64,000 nt of DNA from NCBI RefSeq assembly GCF_003711515.1, contig NW_021167094.1, forward strand, positions 248,001-312,000, given 5' to 3'. The DNA comes from Sodiomyces alkalinus F11 (taxonomy: Eukaryota > Ascomycota > Sordariomycetes > Glomerellales > Plectosphaerellaceae). Made by a program: the position numbers and the translations under genes. The notes below the pieces were generated by a model, which searched no databases, was not told the origin of the DNA, and saw nothing but the letters and a program-made list of their open reading frames with translations. Below, piece by piece: positions 10,752-21,834 of this stretch (within the stretch, counting starts at the first letter, position 1; the number at the start of each line of letters is the position of its first letter).

Positions 10752-13700
10752 GCAAGGCAAAAAAAAGAAGAAAAAATTTACCGAGTGGGATAGAGATAAC
10801 ATAGAGGAAAGGACTCCGGGGCGCATGTAGTTGCGACGGCCAGCTATATGTCTGAGAATCCCCCCTCCTTACATCTTGTATTTTGCAAAATATTTTGTTC
10901 GAAGCCGTACTTGTACAATATAGGTAGGTAATCGAAGCAGGCACAGGATGAAACCTGCTGAGGTGGAAAGGCGCGTGGTGTTTCGGTTGGGCAAAAACAA
11001 GGACCGGCATTGAATCATAGAAGCCTGTAGAGTATGGAGCTATATCGAGTTTGTTCTACCATGAATCTTTCTCTCGCAGCACCATCTGACATAGACCATC
11101 CTATTATAGTCTTTGTACGTGTATTTGGTTTGTCGGCGGAAATACAGTCGCAGGCGTCGACGACAACAGGAACAGTTAGAAATTAGTAAGCAGTCGGCGA
11201 TTCTACACGTACCTTAGGTAAGATTATTGGTGGTTTAGCGTCAAACGTGAAACGAGAAGGCGGGCCATATACCCGTTGGGGCCGCCCGTCGAATTTCATC
11301 TCGATTGGTGCGAGTTCGATAGGGCTCCTTGTGTTCGAGTTCAATAGTGCGGAGAAGCTCGTGACGCTAAACTGAGGTACCTATACTTGTAAGGGGCTAG
11401 CAAACCCGTTGTGGATGTCCTGCACATGGTTGCACACTTGGTTCCAAAGATAATTGGTTGCTTCGAGGAGACCGGCTTCCAGACACGTATGGACGAAGTA
11501 CTTGGCATATAACGCGCCGATTCAGGGGCTGGAATTAGAGGAAGGTGTTCCCCCCCCGGTCTAAAGAAAGTGCTTCATGAGGAACGAACGGGTGCAGTCT
11601 CGTGTTTCTCTCATCTGTTTTCTAGATTGAAAGAATAAGAAGCTTATTAAGACGGGGTCCTGTTGTTTATCGGAGGGAAGATCGACGCCCAGGGCTTGGT
11701 CGGGCAAGGGCACAGACGGATAAAATATCGCGGGTTTTTGCATCAGCCATGCCGCTTCCCCCTTGAGTTGGCATGCATTTTGTCGGCAGGTACAACGTAC
11801 TTCTCTTCTCCTCTTTCTCTTCTCTTCGTCTTGGGGTCAAGTCGTACTTCGCAACCTCGTACCAAATAACATGAGACTATGTCGTATCTACCTACTATAT
11901 CCGTACTTTGTAGTTACTCGCCCACGTAGCCACGCTTGATGTGATGTGTTCTCAACTGTTTGGCGTTCCGGCATAATTAAGATAATGCCGGCGAGAATAT
12001 CCCAATCCAGATGCTGCGCATCAGCCTTGATGGTGAAGAGTCCAGGAATGCAGCACCACGAGGCAGAGTGGCTTTAAATCGAAGGGCACTCAATCGTTCT
12101 GTTTCGGACCCTGACCTGTACGAAGTAGACGCCGTCTCTAACGAGCAAATCAGAACGGCAAGGGGAATGTATTTCAAGCTCCGCCCCTGGTGTGGAGAGA
12201 GTTTTTAGCACGTCTTCTTCAGCTGTACTTTCGTACGAAGTACACCTACACGGTGCGTATCCGTCCTTACGTGACGGGAATATACGTATCGGACGGGTCC
12301 GAATGGGCGGCATGTATCCGTGCTTCGAAAATTCGATACTGTATCTATACTTTACTCGATCCGGACATCCAGAACAGGAGAGTGGAGCACTCCCAGTCCT
12401 CACTCATCAAATGACCCCTTTTTCCCGATGCCCGTCAGAGTTCAGCAAAGATCTTCAGCAGAAAAAGAAGAATAACCTGATGGAGATAACTGATAAGAAA
12501 GAAACAAACAAACACACGAAGTACGAAGTAGAAAATAAAATACAAATCATACTTTTTAATAGAAGGGAGAATCGGACTTGATAAGGACGACTTGAAACAA
12601 AAGACAGCAGAGGTCAACTTGGCCCGAACGTAGCCCCACCCCGGTCCTGTGTCCCTTACCCAGAACAGTGGAATACATGCAAGGTACCGAGCTGGAGGAA
12701 GACAAGACCAATATAAGTACCCAAGGCAAGGTACCTGTCGGAAAGTACCTCTTCGTCTCCAGTCCCCTGAAAATTCCCCAAGAAAAAGTACTCCGTGTAT
12801 CTGGACTAGATGCTGTTAAAATTGTACCTGCCTTGCCCCAACGCGGAGGGACGTGTTCACGGTCAGTTCTTCTTACCCTTTGGGTTCTCTCCTTTCCGCC
12901 GTCGCGCAACATCACCCACCTTCTTCCTCCCCTTCCTTTTTGACCTCTATTTCTCTCCACTTGGAATATATTCTTTTCCTTTCTTTTCTTATGACTATCT
13001 ACACCTTAGGTGGGTGCTGATATCGAGCACGACAGGTAAGTGCAGAATTCGGTGTTGCGCTGTATTACATGCCTGCTTCGTGTCTCTTCGCCTCCTTTTC
13101 CTGCCCAGCTTGCACTGCAGATGGAGATGGATGATGCTGCGGCGTGTCGCGCATTTCCCTTGCAAGTCAAGGTCATGTCACCATGTTTCGCCGCCTCCTT
13201 CATACCCGCGTTGCACCCTCTCCAATCCATCAACCCGCCCTATTAACCCGCCCTCTCGACGTTTCCTTGCTTTCGCCGTTCCACTTTGTCTTCGAATCGC
13301 AACTCACTGAGCCTTTCTACCCTCCTCGCCTCCCCCCCATGCTGCTCTTGTCCACCTAATTACTTCTTGTCGCATCTTACTGATTGTCGCTCTCGCACCA
13401 GCATACTCTTCTCGATTGCCCCGCTACCGCACCTTGTTACACTTTTCTTTTATTCCAGGCAGACAGCTTTCGTTCGTTTTTCGACCTGCCCGTCGCGCAA
13501 CCGTCTCGACTATATCAAGTATCTCCTCGCAGTCTCAGTGATTGCCTCAAATCTGTCAGACACAGCGAGGGACGCAAGTTATTATAACACAGTTTCGTTC
13601 TCTAGTGCTGTGGCATTTCTTCTCAATAGGTACGTGACTTTGCGGCCGGCTTCTTCGTTGCCTTTGCTGTCGCTAGACCCCAAAGTGTTGCACTCGCCGC

Positions 13701-14238
13701 CGGTACTCAGTGTGTGTTCTCTTATGTCCGGGTTTTCTTCCTATGATCCCGTTACCACCAACTGGCCGACGATCCTAGCTTCAATCCAGAGTTGGTGTTG
13801 CCGATATCAAGCCATCTGGATAATATCCAGCCCCAACGAAAAAGGAGTTCTCAGGAACCGTCCGACCCCGCCATACCCAACCATCCTGCAGGCGATAGCC
13901 CCTGGCCTTGGCTAAAGATGGCTGGGACATAATTCAATCGAGAAAAGTCGTCAAATGGCTGACATAGTTGTGTAGAGACAGTCTCCCTCCGTCAGAAATA
14001 AGCGCGAGACTACGAAGACCCCGTCCGGCCACGTTTTGACCGCCTCGTCAATCGTCATTTCCACCAGCCATCCTCAGCTCTGCGCAAGACTATTCCCCTA
14101 GTGTCTTCACTTTGAATCGCCCTACCAATCAAGAGCGACCCGTGGCACCGAACGATATTTGACTTTGCACCTCGAGATTCTGAGCAGCCGTGACTCTCTG
14201 GCCCGCCGTCGACGGTTTATGCCACATCTTACAAAATA
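10752..14238. other. gene-free interval, 3.5 kb, upstream of the septin gene
   Basis: No supported gene. It contains five copies of ACGAAGTA (11493, 12120, 12235, overlapping pair at 12516/12523), one ACGGAGTA copy on the minus strand at 12789 and one TACCTTAGGTA at 11209-11219. From about 12900 the plus strand becomes pyrimidine-rich, as often seen in fungal promoters and leaders, and a GTAAGT-type site at 13035 could mark a 5' UTR intron of the septin transcript. An open frame at 13286-13915 is dominated by this composition and was not accepted. Confidence 0.55.
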
Positions 14239-15860
14239 ATGAGCGCTCCGCGTCGCTCTAGTCTAGGCATGTTACTCCGACGCAGTAAATCCGGTGACCT
14301 TGGGAAGGGCGGTAAGAAGGCCCAGGCCCAGAGGGAGCAGGAACTTGAACGCCAGCGGAAAGCGGCCGTCTCCAGAACCCCGCCCAAGCTACCCGAGTTT
14401 TATAAGACCGGCGACCAACTCCCCTTATCCAACTCGTTTCCATCCGGCCTGCGCACCGAAGCTGGCTCTGTTCTCCCCGACGACCATCATCACGGCATGT
14501 ACTCGGGTCGCCCGTCGATGGAGCCTAGCCAGAGTGTTGTCAGCTCTGTGCCAATCCCTCCCATCCCCAATAATGGCTGGGATCCTTATGCGCGAACCGA
14601 GAGCATGACCCATCGTGGTCGGTACAGCTACGCCAGCAGCGCCGTCAGTACCATCAATAGCCCTAGGAGGGTTCGGAGACGCAAGGACCCCACACCTTTC
14701 AAGTAAGTCATCTGTCTCGGACCCCACCTGTTAGCTAACCAGGCGGGCCGCTGACGATCGCACTCTGCAGCATCCTGATCATTGGAACCCGCGGCGCAGG
14801 CAAGACATCGTTTCTTGAATTCCTGAAGACCGCGCTCGCCCTCCCGGCCAAGAAGCGGAGCCGCAGAACCGAGGCCGAGGAGGACACGACTCCCAGGGTC
14901 GCACCTTTCGGCAATTTCATCCCTCATTACCTCGAGACGGAAATAGATGGCGAGCGAGTGGGACTTACGCTCTGGGATTCGGAAGGCCTAGAGAAGAATG
15001 TGGTCGACCTGCAATTGAGGGAGATGTCGGCCTTCCTGGAGAGCCGATTTGAGGAGACCTTCGCCGAGGAAATGAAAGTGGTGCGGTCGCCTGGCGTACA
15101 GGACACTCACGTCCATGCTGCTTTCTTAATCCTCGACCCGTCGCGGCTCGACCGCAACTTGGCCTCTGCCAAGGCCATCTCCAACGGTCACAACGGCAAG
15201 TACGCCACGGCCCGGACCCCGGGTGGAGGACTGGACGAAGATCTCGACCTTCAGGTTCTGCGCACTCTTCAGGGCAAGACGACCGTCATCCCCGTCATCT
15301 CCAAGGCCGACACAATCACCACCCGGCATATGCAAGTCCTCAAAAAGAGTATCTGGGATAGCATCAAGAAGTCCAACCTAGATCCACTCGAGGCTCTAGG
15401 GCTCGACGAAGAGGACGACGATTCGTCTTCCGACCGAATCGATGAGGTCGACGAGGACGAATACGCCGCCGGAGAGTCGGACCAGACACCTGAAGGCGAG
15501 GAATTGCCCATCCAGGGCTCAGAGGAGGTCACGTCCGCACCGTCGTCCCCATCTGCCAAACGCCTTTCCGGTCAGTCGATCCGTCGTCACAAAGCCAAGG
15601 AAGACGAAAAGCAGGAGAAGGACGAGCTCCCGTTTTTGCCTCTTTCGATCATCAGCCCCGACCTGTACGAGCCGGAGATCGCAGGCCGTCAATTCCCATG
15701 GGGCTTCGCTGACCCCTACAACGAGGAACACTGTGATTTCACTAAACTAAAGGACGCCGTCTTCACCGAGTGGCGCGCCGAGCTCCGCGAGGCCAGCCGA
15801 GAACGGTGGTACGAAGGATGGAGGACTTCTCGTCTCAAGAACCGAACAAACCGGCGATAG
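14239..15860 (+). CDS. aspE: AspE-type (group 5) septin GTPase
   Basis: Two exons, 14239-14702 and 14771-15860, join through a 68-nt intron (GTAAGT, GCTAAC branch, CTGCAG) to give 517 residues. The first 150 residues are a basic Ser/Pro-rich extension. The GTPase domain starts with the P-loop GTRGAGKT at about 160-167, continues with the G3 motif DSEGL and the G4 motif SKAD, and is broken by an acidic, Asp/Glu/Ser-rich insert before FLPLSIISPDLYEP. It ends with a GRQFPWGFADPYNEEHCDF segment typical of septins, but lacks the long C-terminal coiled coil of core septins. This combination fits AspE, the filament-associated septin of filamentous fungi that is absent from yeasts. AspE supports assembly of other septins and multicellular growth in Aspergillus; the role here is by homology. 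Convergent with the telobox gene downstream. Confidence 0.88.
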
Positions 15861-17074
15861 GCTTATACGGTCGTCGCGAGGCTCTAGTGGTCACCCACTG
15901 CGGGCGGTGGATCGTTTTTCGGCTAAAAGACAAAAAGATCTCCTTACTCGTCCAACTGGCTGGCTCAGGCATTGATTGTATCGTTCAACGCCATTCATTC
16001 TACTCAGTTTTGTATGACTCTTGGCTTTTTCTCCTCGCACGGAGATTCTATTACTTCCCTCGATGTCATCCTCACAGGTTCTGAAGCCTCTTGCTTTCTT
16101 TTTTTTTTTCGACCGCCTACTCTTTGGTTCCCGCCTTTCTTTCTCATTCTGTGTTGTTTTTATCTCAATTTTTTTTTTTCGAGGCTACAAAGCACAACAT
16201 GCGACATACCCCTTTTGTCTTTTCCTATGTCCTCTATTTTGCTCTGACCCGCTTGACGAACTTCGGGACTGAGTGTAAGTTGGTAGTTCACACACAAAAT
16301 ATGTACACAATGGACAAGACACGGCAGTGGCTGTACCTGGATTTCGGTTTGGTTGACGGGAGCGTCGGTTCGTCAAAAGGAGACGCGGCCTGGCTTTGCC
16401 GCGGGCCTGAAATTCCCAGTGTCACGCCGTGCCTGGGCTTTGGAGGCCTTGTGAAGTTGAGGACCTGCTCAAGTGCAGGTCAAGGTGATCATGGTGTGTT
16501 CTGTTACTGGAGGAGCGAATGTGGTCAAATGGCCGTAAAACGCAAAACCTGGGTGCCAGGAAATGGAGGCTTCGCGTTATACCCTCTTTACCTTATGCTT
16601 CCTCCTTAATTCAATCAACCACCCGTTTTGTAGGTTCTATCTGATCGAAGTGTGAGCAGTTCCTCATTTGTAACTATTTGCGTGTTCCAATGACGCCTGG
16701 GGTGTCAAGTCGATTTTGTGGATAAACAAATGTCATGCTGAACGTCGCGGGGCTCACATTCAACATTTTGACTACTGGAGTCCGATATAGCCAGACTCTT
16801 TTCCTGGACACCATGGTATTCCGCTCCAGCTGACCTGACCATGGTTCACGGTCCCGCATGGATTCCGTAAAAGGTATCAATTCCCGCCGCGATGCGCCCA
16901 CCACTCCATGTTCAAACAAGCCAAATGAAACGGAACCCGAAAAGGCCCGAAGACCAAGAATACAAAAAGGGCATGATGCAAAATTATATGTTGTCGTGGG
17001 CACCAATCGTAGCAAGAGCCGCAGATGGTGGAAGCGAATAGCGAGTTCTCACTCAACTCTGAAAAGCGTGCTCA
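15861..17074. other. convergent intergenic region
   Basis: A 1.2-kb interval between the stop codons of the septin (+) and the TRF/Taz1-like gene (-). T-rich runs at 16099-16110 and 16171-16180 may belong to the septin 3' UTR. No supported gene on either strand. Confidence 0.6.
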
Positions 17075-20000
17075 TCATACGTGCGGACCCGTGTACTCAA
17101 CATTGGTAGGTCTGCCATCGGAATCGACGTCCGATTCTCGGCGGTTGGGATTGCGACCACGGGCGATGAGGATAGCGCGTTCTTTCTTGCCGAGGATAAC
17201 ACCGTCGAGGCCTGGAGGGAGGGGGAGGTCGGCTCTGAAGGCGTGACGCGAATGTTAGTCGTGGTTGGTTCCCAGGAGAGGGGATGGGAGAAAGAAGAAA
17301 GAAGAAAAGAAAAGAAAAAAAAAAGGAGGATAAAAGGGGGAAAAGGGGAAANNNNNNNNNNNNNNNNGAAAATCTCACTTCAAAAAGTCGACTTTGAGGT
17401 TCCGCGCTTTATCACGGACGGCCTGCTGGTCACGATAATGCTCAAAGTGTTGCCTAGGGGCGTAGGGAGGCGGGGCTTCATTTCTGTCTTCAGACACTGG
17501 ATTTGCGTGGTGGAAGATCTTGGCCCAGTGACAGTCGAACTGGTGGATGTATTTGAGCAACTTGTCCACATCGCCGTTCGACCACGGCACACGTCTCTGT
17601 ACGCGCTGCTCCCCGGAAACCAATTGTTCTAGGTGACGGTTGTGGCTGCGGTTTTGCTCGGAGATGGCGCGATAATCCAGGGCCTGCTCTTGCCCTTCTC
17701 GGCCTCGGTCGTCTGTGGCTTCCCTGTCGTCGATAGGGGCAGGGTGGTCGCGACGACGGACCCGCTGCCTGGCCTGGGGATGCAAGGCGGTGCTAGTCGG
17801 CGCCGCGGGTCGCGTGGACGGCATGGACGAGGGTGGGCCTATGCGAGGTCTTTTAGCGGGCGGCGGCAGGGCTCTGCGGTCGATCTCGGCCCGGCGACTT
17901 GCTTCGTCGAGACGTCTTCTATCTTGTTGAAAGTCGCCGTCGCTCTCGTCACCGTCATTCGCTTCTATCACTTCTTCTTCTTCCTCTTCTTCTTCTTCTT
18001 CGTCTTCTTCAGCGCCACGGCGTTTGCGGCTCTGGGTCGGGTGAGAACTTGTGGGAGGGCGCTCGGCGCGCTGGCTGGGTCCGTTCCGCGATGACGAGCC
18101 CGGCAACCTAGACGAGGCAATCCGATTGACCGGGATCCGGCTCAGAATTCCTCTGAAGTATGCATCACTCCCCGTGTCAGACATGCGGGAGGCTTGACTG
18201 CGGTCATCTCTTGCTTGTTGCGATGCATGGTTCCGTAAGTTCATGAGCAGTCCCACTGTGCTCTTGCTAATGCGAATGGGATTCTCGATAGACCTGCAAA
18301 TAAAGTAAGAAGCCGATCACATGTGGCGAAATAGGTTTAAAGTTGGAGTGCTTACTCTTGTGGACGAATAATATCTTGGGGTGATGGTTGGGAGGCATGT
18401 CGTGAGCCTTCAGCATCACCGATAGGCATCGACGACCCTCGGGCACTTGGTGATCCTTCCAGAACGTCGACAAGGGCGGATTGTATTTTTCCAAATTGTT
18501 CAGACGCCAAGCCGATGAGTGCTGGTACCAATCCGGAGCCTCCGGTGAGAGGAAATTCACGTCTCAAAGATGAAATGAATTCGGCAACCGTCTCAAACGC
18601 ATCATGTTGTAGAATTTCATTGATTCGCTGGGCAGACTTTTCTGCCACATCATCGGGGATCGGAGGTCGATAACCAGCTATCCTAGCAACGAGCCTCTCC
18701 CTCTGGGATGCAAAGGGGAGCGAGTCGTTTGAATCTAGTGTGTGGGAGAAGACGGAGTCTACCATCTGAACAACATAGTCCGGATCGTTGTCATGGTCGT
18801 CGATCGATTCCACGAGGGCCGCAATGAAGTGTTGGGTCCGGATCTCCAAGGCGACACAAACAGCTTGGTCGGTCAAGCTCCAGGGCTCGTCTTCGGCGCT
18901 TAAATCGTCCGACCACGGCAGAAAGGGGTCAGGGAAATCTCGATCCAAACGCACGAAAAGAGCAGTCGGGTCCGTCCCATCGGCAACCCGGAAGAGCTCG
19001 TCGGCAAGAATAGTCAAATTAGCTGCAGCTAAGATACCTTGAGCCTTAATATTAACATTCGGGTCGAGAGAGTTAACGATAGTACGCCAGGGGATGAAAA
19101 TATCCTGGTCAGCGTACAGTCTCAGGTAGTTGGCGAAGGCTTTCCTGTGGACGTCGACGAGATCGGCCCAGATTGGCATCTCGACAGGCATAGAAAGCTG
19201 TTGAAAAAGACGTTTCGCAGCATGATTCAAGTCGTCCAAACAGAGACTGCGCATCATGTCCATGCCATGGACTTTGTCCTGAGCCAAAGGGTCATCCGGA
19301 TCTGGGTCTGAGTCGGAATGCGAACGTCTCTCTGCTTCAAATAAGGCGCCAGCGGCCTCTGATAACTTGCGCGAACTGTCTGGAAGCTCTGTGAAGGTGT
19401 TAGACTGATTAGCGCAGAGACGTTGAGGCCAAAAGAGGCACCTACGCGGTTGGACGTCGTCCCCGATGTCTGTATCTCCGACTCCATCTTCGTGCATGCC
19501 CTGGCTGTTGAGCCCTTTGAAGGGTTTTGTTGTTACTTTTGTGATCGGAGACAAAGAAACTTGGATATAATTCAGAGGAACAGCCATACATACCCACATG
19601 TTCCTGGTCGTTGACTTCGTCGTTTTCCTCATCGTCGGAAATGCTGATGCTGTTGCCAACGACACTCTGAGATGTGAATTCATGATCTGACAATATTAGA
19701 ATGGCAGTGAGCCAGACATACTAAGAGAGTCTGAGAGAGAGAAACGAAGTGGACTCAACTCACCGGCGTCACTGTGAACCGGCGAGACCTGACTTAAAGA
19801 GAAGCTCTGGGCTCGTTCGCCGTTGACATGAGCGGTACGACGAGCTGGTGGGCCATAGGCTGATGGCGGCAGAGACTGTCGTGACTCCGAGAATGCATAA
19901 TCCGGCCGTCCCATGATTCTGGCAAAGGTCTGAAGGTTTCTCGGTGTCTGGGGTTGCGTGTAAGACGGTTGGGCGAGTCTCTCGGGCTGCTCTTGAAGAG

Positions 20001-20100
20001 GGCGAGATGCGACCTGAGTGGGAGGACGCCCAGGGCGTCGTCGACGCCTAGTTTCCGAGGGCGGTCCCGGACCATTTGCTGATGATCTTGTCCGAGCCAT
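17075..20100 (-). CDS. telobox Myb protein, TRF/Taz1-like telomere-binding candidate
   Basis: Six exons: 20100-19764, 19686-19594, 19514-19446, 19388-18356, 18293-17379 and 17234-17075, totalling 2607 nt (868 residues). Every junction keeps frame with GT-AG ends. A long helical region with many Leu/Ala heptad-like stretches occupies about residues 167-500 and is a candidate TRFH-type dimerisation domain. A bipartite nuclear signal (SRKRRGAEED) and poly-Glu run follow. The C-terminal Myb domain (about 746-815) opens VPWSNGDVDKLLKYI and carries RDKARNLKVDF, the telobox-type third helix. The final exon (KADLPLPPGLDG...) lies behind the 16-N gap. TRF and Taz1 bind duplex TTAGGG repeats as dimers and protect chromosome ends. 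The Myb assignment is seen; TRFH and telomere role are inference. The gene is divergent from a second telobox-Myb gene. Another possibility is a Myb-type transcription factor unrelated to telomeres. Confidence 0.8.
17352..17367. other. assembly gap, 16 N
   Basis: Sixteen N inside the last intron of the TRF/Taz1-like gene, beside a GAAAG/GGGGA purine-rich tract. Because exon 5 appears to end in a stop (AAG TGA) just before the gap, automated annotation may miss the last exon. Confidence 0.97.
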
Positions 20101-20364
20101 CGCAAAGAAAACCCTGTGAGCGAAGCCTTACGACCGTCTCCCTCGTCCAGTCGATTGTAAAAGATTGTGGGGTGATGATGAGATGGAAGGGGAAGAGAGG
20201 TCGCGCGCGCCGACGCGTAGTAAATGAGCTACACGCGAATTGTCAGTCTAGAATCCCAGAAGCCAAATATAAACGAGCTACCAATTCCTTGTGGTTAGTG
20301 GCATCCATGCTCAGTACCTTACTAAGGATTGTCGTTGGTAACATGCGCATGTTGTGCTTGCTCA

Positions 20365-20402
20365 GTGTTAGAAAGGGTTAGAGGGTTTGGTTCAGGGTTG
20401 GA
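20365..20402 (-). promoter_or_regulatory. degenerate telomere-like tract upstream of the TRF/Taz1-like gene
   Basis: The plus strand carries GGGTTAG, then AGGGTTTGG and CAGGGTTGG within 38 bp, so the gene's own sense strand is C-rich (CCCTCTAACCC). It lies about 270 bp upstream of the minus-strand start at 20100. The match to TTAGGG repeats is imperfect. Confidence 0.4.
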
Positions 20403-21780
20403 GATTAATTTCCTTCATAAGGTACCTTACCTTACAAAGCTACCTACCTAGAGACATGTTGATTGATGCCACCCTCACTCACCCTTCCATTACCCATACG
20501 AAGGTACATCTAGGTACGAAGTACGAAGGAGGGAAATACAGTGTTTATAGGTATATTATACACTGTGTCTCGTACCAAAACGCCTAATAATCGGGCAAAA
20601 ATGTCCGACCATCACGATACACCACTGCCGAGGTTTAGAAGGTCAGCGCGAGTAAGAAGCCAATACGACTAGCTCAGGAGAACGGGGGACCTGTAAGTAC
20701 CTTAAGTAAAAAGTGAATCAAACCACATAAGATAAGTAACTAACAGCATTTCTAAGTACATATACCCATATAACACTATTGCCTCACCACCAGCATAACC
20801 ATCACCACTATCGTCACAAAATACGGATTGTGTAAAAACTGGTAAAAGTTGTGGGTGCTTAAAGTACGGTGTTTCTGTCCGAAAAGGTGGCGATGGTTTC
20901 AATTCTAATGCATGTGCCTTGTGTTATGGGTGTCACTCCCCTGATCGGCATATGCCCTTCGTACACTACCGATGTACGTGTACGACCTTCTACGAAGCAA
21001 ACCCGGCAGAGGTGTACTTCAAGAAACATTAAGAGAGACTCCAAAGCGAGAACTAAACACCTCACTCGGCCTCTATCATAACCCACTTAGCTTCATCTAT
21101 TGTGTAGGTTCATCGCCCATGAGATGAAATAGTACTGCACTGCGGTACAAGGCCGTGAGCCATGCGCGCGGTTTGCGATTTCTCAAGCAAGCCGTGAGGT
21201 TCTCAAGGTAGGTAAGGTTTTCTCAGGTGATTAATCGTATTACCGAGTAAGCAAACAGACTACCTACCTTAGTGTAAAAGACCGTTTACCAAAAAAACAA
21301 AAAAAGACAGAAAATCGATGGCCAGTTGGTACAACGTAATCATATAGTGTCTACGGAGTACCTAAGAAATAAGCGTCGCCGATGTCCTCCCACACCCCGA
21401 CAATGTTCGGATGGGTTAGGTGTTTCGTCTTGTTTAGGCGTTCCAGGCGATTAGTAAGCGATCTCTCCCCCGATACGGAGTAAACAATACCACAAGTGCC
21501 GGGCTGACAGGTACCGGGACCAGGCTGGATTGGGTCATGCAAAGACAATGCCATCTCGGACTTCCCAGTCAACTTGTCCTGGCCGGTGCACTTGGATACA
21601 GTACGAAATAATACAGAGTGATACCTGGCAGTCCTGCCTTCCTGCTTGTACGGACTACCTAAGGTACTGCTCAGCTCGGTCGCCCCTGGTCCTTCCTACC
21701 TTTAGCTTCTTGCTCATCCTTCCCTCCCCCAACCTCGCCTGTGCTTAGGTACGACATGGTTCTCGGGACTCGGAACGAAG

Positions 21781-21798
21781 CCTAAACCCCAACCCTCC
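21781..21798 (+). promoter_or_regulatory. telobox-like motif just upstream of the Tay1/Teb1-like start
   Basis: CCTAAACCCCAACCCTCC on the sense strand, 37 bp before the ATG at 21835, resembling the C-strand telomere repeat CCCTAA. A protein that binds such repeats could bind its own promoter; this is inference. Confidence 0.4.
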
Positions 21799-21834
21799 AA
21801 ATGATCAACAAAACCCGACTCGGCCACACCCACG

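Larger units (their letters stand above)
20101..21834. other. shared divergent promoter region of two telobox-Myb genes
   Basis: A 1.7-kb interval between the two starts. It contains telomere-like tracts near each gene (20365-20402 and 21781-21798), ACGGAGTA copies at 21353 and 21475, ACGAAGTA at 20516, TACCTAAGGTA at 21656-21666 and AAGGTACCTT at 20419-20428. No supported gene. Confidence 0.65.

Noticed and set aside
13286..13915. 209-residue open frame upstream of the septin
   Set aside because: Composition mirrors the pyrimidine-rich promoter; no family resemblance, and better explained as leader or promoter sequence.
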